From positions 1 through 50,868 of the forward strand of contig NZ_WBKP01000024.1 in assembly GCF_009602465.1 (NCBI RefSeq): a stretch of DNA of 50,868 bases, written 5' to 3'. Source of the DNA: Cumulibacter manganitolerans (lineage in GTDB: Bacteria > Actinomycetota > Actinomycetes > Mycobacteriales > Antricoccaceae). The number at the start of each line of letters is the position of its first letter. Position 1 is the stretch's first letter. The notes below the pieces were generated by a model that worked only from the letters and a program-made list of their open reading frames with translations, searched no databases and was not told the origin of the DNA. Made by a program: the position numbers and the translations under genes. Positions 26,225 through 34,034 of this stretch are shown piece by piece.

Positions 26225-26995
26225 ATGAGCCTGGTAGCGCAAGCCGCGGCGCTGGTCGCCTTTCCCGTCATGGCCGGCGCCGCCGGCGCCACGGTCGCGG
26301 TCTGGAAGGTGCCCGGGCCACGCCTGATCAGCGGCATCCAGCACTTCGCCGCCGGCGTCGTGGTGGCCGCACTTGCCGGCGAGCTGCTGCCCGATTTGCG
26401 CCACGAGGGCAACCTGGGGTGGGCGGTGGCGGGGTTCGCCACCGGCGTCGCACTCGTGCTCGCTCTGGCTGCATACAGTCGACGGTTGGACCAAGGTCAA
26501 GGTTCAAGGCGACCGCAGACGACCGCCGAGCGTCCCGACTTGATTCCGGTCTCGCAGGGTGTGCCCGTCGGCTTCTTGGCCGCGGTAGCGATTGACCTGG
26601 TCATCGACGGCGTACTGATCGGGCTCGGTGTCCGCCTCGGCTCTACCCAGGGCGTCATCCTCACCATTGCGCTCACTTTGGAAATCCTGTTCCTCAGCCT
26701 CTCCCTCGCCGCTGAGCTGGTCGACCGGGGACTCCCGCGGCGCCGGTCCGCGTTGATCTGTGTCGGGCTCACGCTGTGCACTGCCCTGGGTGCCGTCGGT
26801 GCCGCGGCCGCCCTCGGCGGCGTCGGGCCCGCCGTGCTCGCCTTCATGCTGGCCTTCGGTGCCGCCGCACTCCTCTACCTCGCTGTCGAGGAACTCCTCG
26901 TTGAAGCCCACGAACAGACCGAGACCACCCTGCTCAGTGCTATGTTCTTCGCCGGCTTCCTCACGATCTACATCCTGGGCGAACTCGGTCCCTAG
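26225..26995 (+). CDS. ZIP-like membrane protein with altered metal-site helices
   Basis: A 256-aa membrane protein with seven to eight helices and a ZIP-like first half: ISGIQHFAAGVVVAALAGELLP closely follows the ZIP helix II pattern. In true ZIP importers helices IV and V carry HNxPEG and HExPxE-type ligands. Here the equivalent segments read AVAIDLVIDGVLIGLG and ALTLEILFLSLSLAAE, replacing the histidines by Asp/Glu and hydrophobic residues. The final helix has AVEELLVEAHEQ. It may be a divergent exporter or a sensor-like ZIP relative. It is the last gene of the metal operon, 33 nt after the CDF. Confidence 0.72.
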   Translation: MSLVAQAAALVAFPVMAGAAGATVAVWKVPGPRLISGIQHFAAGVVVAALAGELLPDLRHEGNLGWAVAGFATGVALVLALAAYSRRLDQGQGSRRPQTTAERPDLIPVSQGVPVGFLAAVAIDLVIDGVLIGLGVRLGSTQGVILTIALTLEILFLSLSLAAELVDRGLPRRRSALICVGLTLCTALGAVGAAAALGGVGPAVLAFMLAFGAAALLYLAVEELLVEAHEQTETTLLSAMFFAGFLTIYILGELGP

Positions 26996-27089
26996 CCCAC
27001 CCTCGCGACAAATCGCCGCCAACCTACGAGGAACCGTGCCCCTTTGGCCATTCACACTATGTGCCCGGCCGTGGTCGGCGTCACACAGT

Positions 27090-27210
27090 CGTGGTTGGGA
27101 ACTTTGCGCAAGGGCCTGGAGGTACGCGTTGTAGGCGGTGAGGTCCGCATCGCCGCCGGGCGCCGCCTTGCGGTCATACCGCTTCTGCGGGACGTGATCG
27201 GTCCCGACAA
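27090..27210 (-). pseudogene. Fragment of a ctaG-like gene (C-terminal tail)
   Basis: On the minus strand one frame reads KRYDRKAAPGGDADLTAYNA followed by YLQALAQ. This matches the tail of the intact CtaG-family protein at 44957-45937 (SYDRQAARDGDAELLQYNRR). No start, membrane part or further homologous sequence is present, so it is a short relic. It shows that copper/oxidase-assembly sequences once extended to this side of the IS elements. Confidence 0.5.
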
Positions 27211-27564
27211 GACGCCGCCAGACGGGCGTCTGTCACCCTCCCCGACTGAACTGGCACGACCGGGAGTTGATGAGCCGGGAGTTGCCACCTCGGGACCGAC
27301 CGGCTTGGCGCTTAGGCGACGGCGTCTTTCAGACCAGTCCTGTCTGCGCGGACGCACATCCACGTCGACGTCACACCCATCCGCGACTGCGTGAGCCCCT
27401 CATCGATCCACCGCCGTACAACTCGCATCTGCATATCTGACCGTGCTCGGTGGACTGTGGACTGCCGCCACAGGCGAGGATCGGCGATCACCCCGACAGG
27501 CACAACGCGCCGCACGGGTATTAAGGCTGTTCAGTTACGCGTCCGGCCGAGGATGGCGCGAGGT
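27211..27564. other. Non-coding or scrambled stretch before the IS ends
   Basis: About 350 nt between the ctaG relic and the solo IS end. A 67-codon open frame on the minus strand (27312-27515) has no recognisable family and no ribosome site. I see no RNA gene or regulator here. Confidence 0.3.
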
Positions 27565-27609
27565 ACGGTCAAGTCCGCTGGGGTGGTGTACGAGGTTGAT
27601 CCCTCGGTT
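27565..27609 (+). repeat. Solo IS terminal sequence, copy A of a 45-bp direct repeat
   Basis: 45 bp beginning ACGGTCAAGTCC and ending GATCCCTCGGTT. It is repeated at 50738-50782 in the same orientation with two adjacent substitutions (GC versus CG after AAGTCC), i.e. 43 of 45 identical. The second copy lies immediately beyond a transposase 3' end, so this sequence is an IS terminus. Here it stands alone, directly abutting the left end of an IS3-family element. Confidence 0.85.
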
Positions 27610-27657
27610 TGAACCGCCCCGGGATGTCCGGAGACTTCATTAATGGAGGATGAGGTC

Positions 27658-27987
27658 ATGGCACGTCCCACGAAGTATCCCCGCGAACTGCGGGAGCGTG
27701 CGATTCGTATGGTCGCTGAGGCTCTGGAAGAGGGCAGCTACGACAGCGAGTTCACGGCGATCCGCTCGGTGAGCCAGAAGTTGGGTATCAAATCGCCGGA
27801 AAGCCTGCGGCGGTGGATCCGTCAGGGCGAGATCGATGCCGGCTCACGGCCGGGCAAGACCACGCAGGAGCTCGCGGAGATCCGCGAGCTGAAACGGGAG
27901 AATGCCGAGCTGCGACGGGCGAATGAGATCTTGAAGTCGGCCTCGGCTTTCTTCGCGGCGGAGCTCGACCGCCCACACAGGTTCTAG
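27658..27987 (+). CDS. IS3-family transposase OrfA
   Basis: A 109-aa HTH protein starting MARPTKYPRELRERAIRMV, the standard N-terminus of IS3 OrfA. It has a Tnp_1 HTH (~35-60, KLGIKSPESLRRWIRQGEID) and a C-terminal leucine-zipper-like helix (ELKRENAELRRANEILKSAS). I preferred the ATG at 27658 over 27643 because the family starts at this position and GGAGG at 27644-27648 serves it. In intact elements ribosomes slip -1 near the end of this gene to make the OrfAB transposase; the usual join (FFAAELDRP then TQVLVDYI) is visible at ~27961-27975. Confidence 0.9.
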   Translation: MARPTKYPRELRERAIRMVAEALEEGSYDSEFTAIRSVSQKLGIKSPESLRRWIRQGEIDAGSRPGKTTQELAEIRELKRENAELRRANEILKSASAFFAAELDRPHRF

Positions 27988-28223
27988 TCGATTACATCGA
28001 CGAGCACCGCGAGGTGTTCGGGGTCGAGCCGATCTGTCGCGTGCTGAGCGAGCACGGAGTCACGATCGCCCCCTCCACCTACTACGACGCGCGTGATCGC
28101 GCGCCCTCGAAGCGCGCAGTGCGTGACGAGCAGGTCACCGAACTGATCCGCCTGGCGCGCACCAAGCGGTTCGTGCGCCGATACGGGGCGCGCAAGATGT
28201 GGCTGCACTTGCGCCGCGAAGGC
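27961..28223 (+). pseudogene. IS3-family transposase OrfB, 5' fragment only
   Basis: In the frame -1 to orfA the sequence reads TQVLVDYIDEHREVFGVEPI, then CRVLSEHGVTIAPSTYY and YGARKMWLHLRREG. This is the HTH_21 N-terminal domain of OrfB. After RREG (28223) the homology stops; the rve/DDE domain (~200 residues) is missing. The frame continues into unrelated sequence to a stop at 28368-28370. The fragment cannot encode a working transposase. Confidence 0.85.
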
Positions 28224-28373
28224 CCGTCGAGGAAGTTCCTGGCCGCGGGCAGAGCGGCCAAGGCCGCCGCCGAGGGCAAATCCTCCACGGTCCACCCCTG
28301 GGCTTTCGGTCATCGATGGTTGATCCGGCCGGGCCGCGCCCCCTTGTGGGAATTCCGCTGTAATGATTAACAG

Positions 28374-29678
28374 ATGGCACAACTGCCCACAGCCAGTCCT
28401 GCAGATCTTCTTCGCTCCTTGACGACGGTGGTTCTGCCGCCGGTCATCAAGGGCCCTATCGTGCGTCGTCCATGGGCGGTCGGGCTGATGGAACGTCTTG
28501 ATGCCGACTCGAAAGCTGTAGCCGAGATGCAGCGGCTACGGCAAAAGTATGGGCCCGACCCGGTTCTTCTGAACCTCGCGGGCCGACGGTTCGCGCTGCT
28601 CCTCGATCCTGCGGATGTTCATCGGGTCTTGGACGAGTCCCCAGATCCGTTCACGCCGGCCTCTCTGGAGAAGCGGGGCGCCCTGGGTCATTTCCAGCCC
28701 GAGGGCGTTCTGGTGTCCGACCCGAAGGACCGTGCCCAACGCCGTCCCTTCAACGAGAAGGTGCTCAAACCGGGTGAGCAGGTCCATCCGCAAACCGGCT
28801 CGCACATGGCCCAGATCGTGAGCGAGGAGGTCGATGCGCTGCTCGGCCACGTTGACTTCGAGGGCATGCTCGACTGGCCGGTGTACGTGCGCATGTGGCA
28901 GCGGCTCGTACGCCGGGTCGTTCTCGGCAACAGCGCTCGTGACGATGAGCAAGTGACCGACGACCTGCTCACCCTGCGGCGATGGGCGAACTTCTCCTAT
29001 CTCAGCCCGCGCAGGCCCAAGCTGCGAGCTCGCTTCCTCGGCCGCGTGCAGCATTATCTCGACCTGGCCGAGCCTGGCAGCCTCGCGGCGATCGCATCGC
29101 AGATCCCGGACGCGCCGGATGTGGTGCCGCAGCAACAGATCCCGCAGTGGCTTTTTGCGTTCGATGCGGGAAGCTGGGCAAGTATCAGGGCCCTTGCGCT
29201 GCTCACCAACAACCCGGAAGCCCTCAGCCGGGCCAACGAAGACCTGCGAGGTTCTAGCCAGCTGCAGTACCTGCGAGCCACGATGCTGGAATCACTTCGG
29301 CTGTGGCCGACGACGCCGCTGATCTTGCGCGACACCACCCGGGAAACCCGCTGGCGCAACGGAACTCTGCCCGCCGGCGCGTCGATCGTCATCTTCGCGC
29401 CGTTCTTCCACCGCGACGACGAGCGGTTGGCCAACGCGCATTCCTTCGACCCTGAGCAGTGGCTGCGTCCGCGAACGAACGCAGACTGGCCGCTCGTGCC
29501 GTTCAGCGGTGGACCGGCTATGTGCCCGGGACGGGACGTGGTGCTGCAGGTCTCTGCCATGGTGCTAGGGCGACTCGTCGGCGCGCTTAGGTTCACACCG
29601 AACCGGCAGATCGACCACGCCCGAGTTCCTGGACTGCTGGACCCGTTCGCGTTGCGGTTCGCCACTGGCGCTCATTGA
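28374..29678 (+). CDS. Cytochrome P450
   Basis: A 434-aa heme mono-oxygenase. The ExxR motif is ESLRLWP (E306, R309), and the heme loop is PFSGGPAMCPGRD with ligand C384. The I-helix oxygen-activation region reads FAFDAGSWASIRAL, where the usual (A/G)GxxT Thr is replaced by Ser, which occurs in atypical P450s. No redox partner gene is adjacent, so it would use host ferredoxins. Its substrate is unknown. It begins ~150 nt after the truncated IS3 element, in sequence with no function of its own, and is oriented away from it. No link to metal resistance is visible. Confidence 0.88.
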   Translation: MAQLPTASPADLLRSLTTVVLPPVIKGPIVRRPWAVGLMERLDADSKAVAEMQRLRQKYGPDPVLLNLAGRRFALLLDPADVHRVLDESPDPFTPASLEKRGALGHFQPEGVLVSDPKDRAQRRPFNEKVLKPGEQVHPQTGSHMAQIVSEEVDALLGHVDFEGMLDWPVYVRMWQRLVRRVVLGNSARDDEQVTDDLLTLRRWANFSYLSPRRPKLRARFLGRVQHYLDLAEPGSLAAIASQIPDAPDVVPQQQIPQWLFAFDAGSWASIRALALLTNNPEALSRANEDLRGSSQLQYLRATMLESLRLWPTTPLILRDTTRETRWRNGTLPAGASIVIFAPFFHRDDERLANAHSFDPEQWLRPRTNADWPLVPFSGGPAMCPGRDVVLQVSAMVLGRLVGALRFTPNRQIDHARVPGLLDPFALRFATGAH

Positions 29679-30031
29679 AGCTAACCGCGGTTGCTCAGGA
29701 GGGTGCTTCGGGCTCGAGCACGACGAGGTAGAAGGGGGCGCGCAGCTGCTGGTAACCGGCCGGGCTGTGATGCCCTTCGCCTAGCCCAATCTCCGGGAAC
29801 TGAATCGGGCCCTGCAATCGCGTCGCACGGTACTGGTCAGCGGCGAAAGCCTCGCGCTGGTCCCGCCTGCTCGGCATCGGCAAACCGCTCGAACCAGCCA
29901 TGCGTAAAGTGCCGACGGCTGCCGGCTGCACATCGCCCTATCGAACTTCCGCGAAGCCGAGACCCCGAGCATCGTTCGATGCGGGTGGGCTTTTCGAGCC
30001 ACGTTGGGTCCATCACGCATCCACCGAACCG
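29679..30031. other. Gap between P450 and cadD with an unrecognised gene tail
   Basis: 353 nt. A minus-strand open frame (29695-29931, ~78 codons) ends in a sequence with protein-like composition (ATRLQGPIQFPEIGLGEG, then APFYLVVLEPE) but lacks a start region. It is probably the C-terminal relic of a lost gene. A 10-bp palindrome AACCGCGGTT sits at 29684-29693 just after the P450 stop. Nothing else is recognised. Confidence 0.35.
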
Positions 30032-30631
30032 TTAGAGGCCGAAGGCTCCGCCACTGACTAGGATAACGATGCCGAGGCCGATCAGAACGACTGGAAACAG
30101 GACGTGTTCCCAGCGTTCGAGGACTTCGGCGATCGGTCGGCGGGTGGCGACAAACTTGGCCAGCATAACGAGGACTGCGACCAGCAGGAGGAAGACGACG
30201 CAGTAGGCGACCACCGCCCCAGGCCCCACGCTGAGGAATACCGGAACGTAGACACCGATGTTGTCTCCCCCGTTGGCGAAGGTGACCGCGGCGACGGTCC
30301 ACACGGCGACGTTCTTACCCTCGAGCACGGCGTCGTCGTCATCGTCATCGTTTCCCTGCCAGGCTCCCCATGCGGCCCACAGCCCTAGGACCAGGGGTAT
30401 GAGCCCGAAGTACGGGATGGTTTCCTGAGGGAGGAACGCTCCTGCACCTAACGACACGACCACTGCCGCGCCGAGGATGCCTACGAAGCCCAAGTACTGG
30501 CCTGCGATAATCCGGGACGTTGTTCCGCGTTGTCCCGCGCCGCGGGCGAAGAACAGCGAGAGCACGATGATGTCGTCGATGTTGGTGGCTATGAACAGGC
30601 CTATTGCCTGCAGGACCGAGGACAGGATCAC
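30032..30631 (-). CDS. cadD: CadD-family cadmium resistance transporter
   Basis: A 199-aa membrane protein of the CadD family (LysE-like fold, usual length ~200 aa). The N-terminal signature LQAIGLFIATNIDDIIVLSL is intact, and a second FANGGDNIGVYVPVF motif starts the other half. An Asp-rich loop (NDDDDDDAVLEGKN, ~102-115) lies between helices and could bind cations. The GTG at 30631 overlaps the cmtR stop (GTGA), so the two form one operon. It confers Cd (sometimes Zn) tolerance in Gram-positive bacteria. Confidence 0.92.
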   Translation of the reverse strand: MILSSVLQAIGLFIATNIDDIIVLSLFFARGAGQRGTTSRIIAGQYLGFVGILGAAVVVSLGAGAFLPQETIPYFGLIPLVLGLWAAWGAWQGNDDDDDDAVLEGKNVAVWTVAAVTFANGGDNIGVYVPVFLSVGPGAVVAYCVVFLLLVAVLVMLAKFVATRRPIAEVLERWEHVLFPVVLIGLGIVILVSGGAFGL

Positions 30632-30987
30632 GCGTCGGCCTCGGCTTTGCCGCACCCGGGAACCGAACAGACAGGATCGATGCACGGAGCGTTTTCATCC
30701 ACCGCGAGGGTGACCTCGACCAGCGCGCTGAGCGCCCGTGTCAGGTGCGGGTCGGCGATCTCGTACCGCGTTTGGCGACCCTCAGGCTCGGCAACCACTA
30801 TCCCGCAGTTGCGCAGACACGCCAGATGGTTCGACACGTTCGAGCGCGTCAACCCGAGGTCGCGCGCCAGTTCGGCAGGATAGGCCGGCCGGTCCAGCAA
30901 CGTCATGAGGAGCCGTGATCGGGTTGGGTCAGTCAGCGCACGTCCCAACCGATTCATCACATCCAAACGAGTAGCACTAATCAGCAT
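30628..30987 (-). CDS. cmtR: CmtR-type Cd/Pb-sensing ArsR repressor
   Basis: A 119-aa winged-helix repressor. The recognition helix contains SNVSNHLACLRNCGIVV with C57 and C61, and C102 lies in DENAPC. All three positions equal the Cd/Pb ligands of mycobacterial CmtR by residue number. The tail adds C107 and C112 (CSVPGCG), which may modify binding. Its start codon lies inside a palindrome (30981-30994), and it is translationally coupled to cadD. This is the strongest metal-specificity assignment in the window. Confidence 0.93.
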   Translation of the reverse strand: MLISATRLDVMNRLGRALTDPTRSRLLMTLLDRPAYPAELARDLGLTRSNVSNHLACLRNCGIVVAEPEGRQTRYEIADPHLTRALSALVEVTLAVDENAPCIDPVCSVPGCGKAEADA

Positions 30988-30994
30988 ATGCTGA
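30981..30994. promoter_or_regulatory. Candidate CmtR operator overlapping the start codon
   Basis: A perfect 14-bp palindrome TCAGCATATGCTGA spans the cmtR start codon. A related half-site pattern (CAGCATCGGCTGAA) lies just upstream for the minus-strand gene (31001-31014). Binding here would shut off cmtR-cadD. Confidence 0.5.
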
Positions 30995-31490
30995 ACAATA
31001 CAGCATCGGCTGAACCGGGCGCGATGGTCGCCGCTAGGCTCATATCCGATAGTGGACCTCGCCGTTTTTGTCGCCCGGACCGTCGATCCGGCCCGCTGGG
31101 TGCGCCTGCGGCGACGCGACTCTATTAGCGAGCGGGGTACTCATTGCAGCTCGCTAAAGGACGCGAGCGATTGTCCAGCAGCTTTCTGAGGAGTCGAGGT
31201 ACGCACGAGCCCACGCCGGCCGGCCGGTTCGAATGATGGCCACCGACCACTCTCGACAGCCGTTACTTGGATAGTGCCACTATCCAAATATTATTTCCCG
31301 GGGGCGACCCCTGTCTCAGCCTTCGTTACGAGGTCAACCTGGGCGGCGGAGTTGTGCTGCTCGGTATGTGTGTGTCGTTTCTCTTCTTGCTGCGTTTAGC
31401 GATGGCCGCGGTCGGGTACGCCTAGGTTGATGCCCTCGCGGGTACCCGATCGATCCGCCGTCACTGGCGCATGAAGAGAAGGAGAAAGGC
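30995..31490. other. Intergenic region upstream of cmtR and the csp gene
   Basis: Nearly 500 nt without a gene between two divergent promoters. It holds a 9-bp inverted repeat (TTAGCGAGC at 31125-31133, GCTCGCTAA at 31149-31157) and the longer palindrome listed separately. No protein-like frame stands out. Confidence 0.4.
31267..31287. promoter_or_regulatory. Perfect 21-bp palindrome, likely repressor operator
   Basis: Arms TTGGATAGTG and CACTATCCAA around a single central C, in an A/T-rich patch (followed by AATATTATTTCC). The symmetry and context look like a TetR/PadR-type operator overlapping a promoter. No gene for such a regulator lies next to it. The downstream gene is the broken csp, ~200 nt away. 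Confidence 0.5.
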
Positions 31491-31900
31491 ATGAGCCATC
31501 AGGCCGCTTCAATGCTCGAGACCTACCCCAAGACATAGGCAACATCGACAAGCAGAAACTTGCCGGCTGCATTGCGGCTTGTTTTCAGTGCGCCCAAACC
31601 TGTACTGCGTGCGCCGATGCTTGCCTTGCCGAGAACATGGTCGCCCAGTTGACGTCGTGTATCCGCAAGAACCTCGACTGCGCGGACATCTGCGTTGCTA
31701 CCGGACAGGTGCTCTCGCGCCAAACCGGCAACAACGTGCAGGCCACGCGGCTTGTCCTTGAGGCCTGCCGCGTCGCCTGTAAGGACTGCGGCGATGAGTG
31801 TGCGCAGCACGCTGGCGAGCACGAGCACTGCCGGGTGTGCGCGGAGGTCTGCCGTCAGTGCGAGCAGGCCTGCGCAGATCTACTCGCTTCCATCGGCTGA
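31491..31900 (+). pseudogene. Four-helix-bundle copper-storage-type (Csp/DUF326) gene, frameshifted
   Basis: The gene would encode a ~135-aa Cys-rich protein that stores Cu(I) inside a four-helix bundle. The ATG at 31491 has a good AAGGAG site and reads MSHQAASMLETYPKT before a TAG at 31536. One frame over, the sequence continues without gap as DIGNIDKQKLAGCIAACFQC and runs to 31900 with ~18 cysteines in CxxC/CxxxC spacing (CTACADACLAE, CRVACKDCGDEC, CRVCAEVCRQCEQAC). Replacing CCAAGACATA by CCAAGGACATA would restore the frame, so one base is missing at ~31530-31533. This is either a real inactivating mutation or a sequencing error; an 87-aa internal product from the ATG at 31637 would lack the first helix. 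Confidence 0.85.
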
Positions 31901-32094
31901 CGGTGCGGGCTCGACACGTTCCCACGCGTATCTAACTGCTCACAGCAGCGTGGGAGTCGCCGTCAGCGTTCACGAGCGAGATACCTGTCGTTGGTGGCCG
32001 TGCTCGCAATTCGTGGAACTAGAGTGCTCGGCTGCCACGCGCCGTATTAGCCGACGAGACAAGCTATCGGGCCGGAGTCCCGAATAGTCCAGCC

Positions 32095-33267
32095 CTAGCC
32101 GACGGCGATGCCGCGGGCAGCCAGCCAGGCCTGCGGGTTGACGCGCGAGCCGTAGGCGCCCTGCTGGACCTCGAAGTGCAGGTGCGGGCCGGTCGAGTAG
32201 CCGCGGTTGCCGATGTCGGCGATGCGTTGGCCGGCGGTGACCTGCTGGCCGGCGGAGACGTAGTACGCGTTGATGTGCCCGTAGACGGTGACCTCGCCGC
32301 TGGGGTGCTGGATGTAGACCGCGAGCCCGAAGCCGGTGGCCGGTCCGGCGCGCAGGACGGTGCCGGCGCCGGCGGAGAAGATCGGGGTGCCGATCGGGCC
32401 GGCGATGTCGATGCCCTGGTGGAAGGTTCCCCAGCGGCCACCGAATCCGCTGGTGAACGTGCCGGATGTCGGCAGCGCCCATTCGCCGGTGACCTGGCCG
32501 GTGGCGCCGGACGAAGCGTCGGCAGGGGGCGCGGCGACCTGCGTCGCGGACGCGGGCTCGGCGCCCTGCGACGCGGCCGACGCGGCGGCCTGCGCGGCGG
32601 CCTGTGCCTTCAGTGCATCCATCTGAACCTGCGCGGCGGCGAGCTTGGCCTGGCTGTCCGACGAGATCTTCTGGGCCTCGTCGGCCTTGGCCTGAGCGGC
32701 GGCGGCGGCCTCTTCGGCAGCGGTGGTGGCTTCCGCCTGCTTCTTCTGCGCGATCAGCATCTTGTTGATGTTGGCGACCTGGTAATCGGCAACGGTATCG
32801 CCGAAGACTGCCTTGTCGATGAACTCCTGCGGACCGTTGGACGACAGCAGCGTCTGCTCGATCAGGGACATCGGGCCCTGCTTGTACATGTCGGCGGCGA
32901 CGTCGTTGGCCTGCTGCTTGGCGGCCTCGGCCTCGGCCGTCGCCGCGTCCAGATCAGCCTTCGCCTGCGCCGCGGTCTCCTTGGCGACGCTGGCCTGACC
33001 GACGGCCTGGTTGGCGGCGTCCGCTGTGGCGAGCATCGCGGCGTTGAGCTTTTCGATCTCCTGCTGCAGCTGGTTCATCTCGGTGGGGTACTGCCCACCG
33101 GTGCCGCTGCTCTGAGTCGCATCGGGGGATTCGGTCGCCGACGGTGAAGCGGTTGCGGAGGGAGACGAGCTCGAGGACTCTGGTGAGGCGCTGGCGCTGA
33201 GCGGGCTGCCCAGGGCCACCGTGACGGCGGCTAGAGCGCTCACCATTACCATCTTGCGACGATGCAC
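32095..33267 (-). CDS. Secreted coiled-coil M23 peptidoglycan endopeptidase
   Basis: A 390-aa exported hydrolase. It has a signal peptide (~1-27, SALAAVTVALGSPLSASA), a Ser/Pro linker and long coiled-coil helices (~60-240), a layout similar to NlpD/EnvC/RipA-type septal enzymes. An Ala/Gln-rich hinge follows, and the C-terminal M23 domain has all zinc ligands: HQGID (H283, D287), YGHI (H331) and GPHLHFE (H362/H364). I chose GTG 33267 because AGGAA sits 8 nt upstream; two internal ATGs are possible. A GTAAC direct repeat ~160 nt upstream suggests MtrA control. It may repair or remodel the wall and has no direct metal link. Confidence 0.9.
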   Translation of the reverse strand: MHRRKMVMVSALAAVTVALGSPLSASASPESSSSSPSATASPSATESPDATQSSGTGGQYPTEMNQLQQEIEKLNAAMLATADAANQAVGQASVAKETAAQAKADLDAATAEAEAAKQQANDVAADMYKQGPMSLIEQTLLSSNGPQEFIDKAVFGDTVADYQVANINKMLIAQKKQAEATTAAEEAAAAAQAKADEAQKISSDSQAKLAAAQVQMDALKAQAAAQAAASAASQGAEPASATQVAAPPADASSGATGQVTGEWALPTSGTFTSGFGGRWGTFHQGIDIAGPIGTPIFSAGAGTVLRAGPATGFGLAVYIQHPSGEVTVYGHINAYYVSAGQQVTAGQRIADIGNRGYSTGPHLHFEVQQGAYGSRVNPQAWLAARGIAVG

Positions 33268-33423
33268 TTGGGTAATTCCTAACGGTTGCTTCGATGCCTT
33301 GCAGCGAGACGTGCGATAACGAACTGATAAAGACCAACGCGCGGCACTCCCCGATGCGTTAACCCGCAGGGTGCGGACCTTCATGCAGGTCAGGCCGTCA
33401 TCTGAAATGCCGGACATCCAGTT

Positions 33424-33440
33424 GGTAACGATCCGGTAAC
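33424..33440. promoter_or_regulatory. MtrA-like binding site (GGTAAC direct repeat)
   Basis: Two GGTAAC repeats at 33424-33429 and 33435-33440, one helical turn apart (11-bp period), upstream of the M23 gene. Actinobacterial MtrA binds GTAAC-type direct repeats with this spacing and controls wall-hydrolase genes. The target is consistent; binding is inferred. Confidence 0.5.
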
Positions 33441-34034
33441 ACGGTAGCGTCAGTGGAACCCGCCTACAGCGATTGGGCATAGAGAACATTCCGCGAGGGG
33501 CAGATCGACGACGCTACGAGTGTGCGGTCGTGCGCGCTGACCAGCGGTTTCCTCGGCGATCGGGACGCCGAGTGCGACATCGAGCACATTTTGTGCAGAC
33601 AATTGCGTCCGCTCCGGTCGCGCATTACGGGACCCTCATTCGGACCCTTGCGCCGGCGGGTCTTGGCCGGCGCTGCTTGGGAATTCGTTCCCCATGTGGA
33701 TGCCGGCCGAGAACGCCCCGTGCTCATAGCGCACTCGCGGGCCGTCCGCTGACTTACTGGCCAATCCATGTCGTCGGCCCGAACACGTGCCCCGTATTTG
33801 AGCTCACGTGATGGGTCAACTGTTTGGCTTCCTGTCTGGATTGGTCTAATCCAACGGCGGTGCTGCGCCATTTTGACCGGTGTGTCCGTGGTCCTCGCCC
33901 GCTCGGTACCGCCTGTGAGAGGAATCGTCGAACCAGGGCCTTTGTTGAGGACGCTTACGAGGCTGCTGTATCGCGGTCGGGGCTGAAACGTTGAGTTCGG
34001 GCGAAAAGTATGACAACCAGTTGATGCGGCGCAT
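33441..34034. other. Gap between M23 gene upstream region and lgt
   Basis: About 590 nt beyond the M23 upstream region and after the lgt stop. Open frames on both strands have no ribosome sites and no recognisable families. I see no clear terminator, RNA gene or repeat. Confidence 0.35.

Larger units (their letters stand above)
27610..28223 (+). mobile_element. IS3-family insertion sequence, right part deleted
   Basis: The left end begins TGAACCGCCCCGGGATGTCC at 27610, the usual TGAACCGCCCCGG start of an IS3-group inverted repeat. orfA (27658-27987) is intact, and orfB begins in the -1 frame as in active IS3 elements. The orfB sequence stops being transposase-like at about 28223, before the DDE catalytic domain, and no matching right inverted repeat is seen up to the P450 gene. 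The element is therefore immobile. Confidence 0.85.

Noticed and set aside
27610-28373. CRISPR or other regular repeat array near the IS elements
   Set aside because: No regularly spaced repeats are present here or elsewhere in the window.
33268-33423. Riboswitch (c-di-AMP type) in the leader of the M23 gene
   Set aside because: Such elements occur before wall hydrolase genes in actinobacteria, but I could not find the conserved core in this leader.
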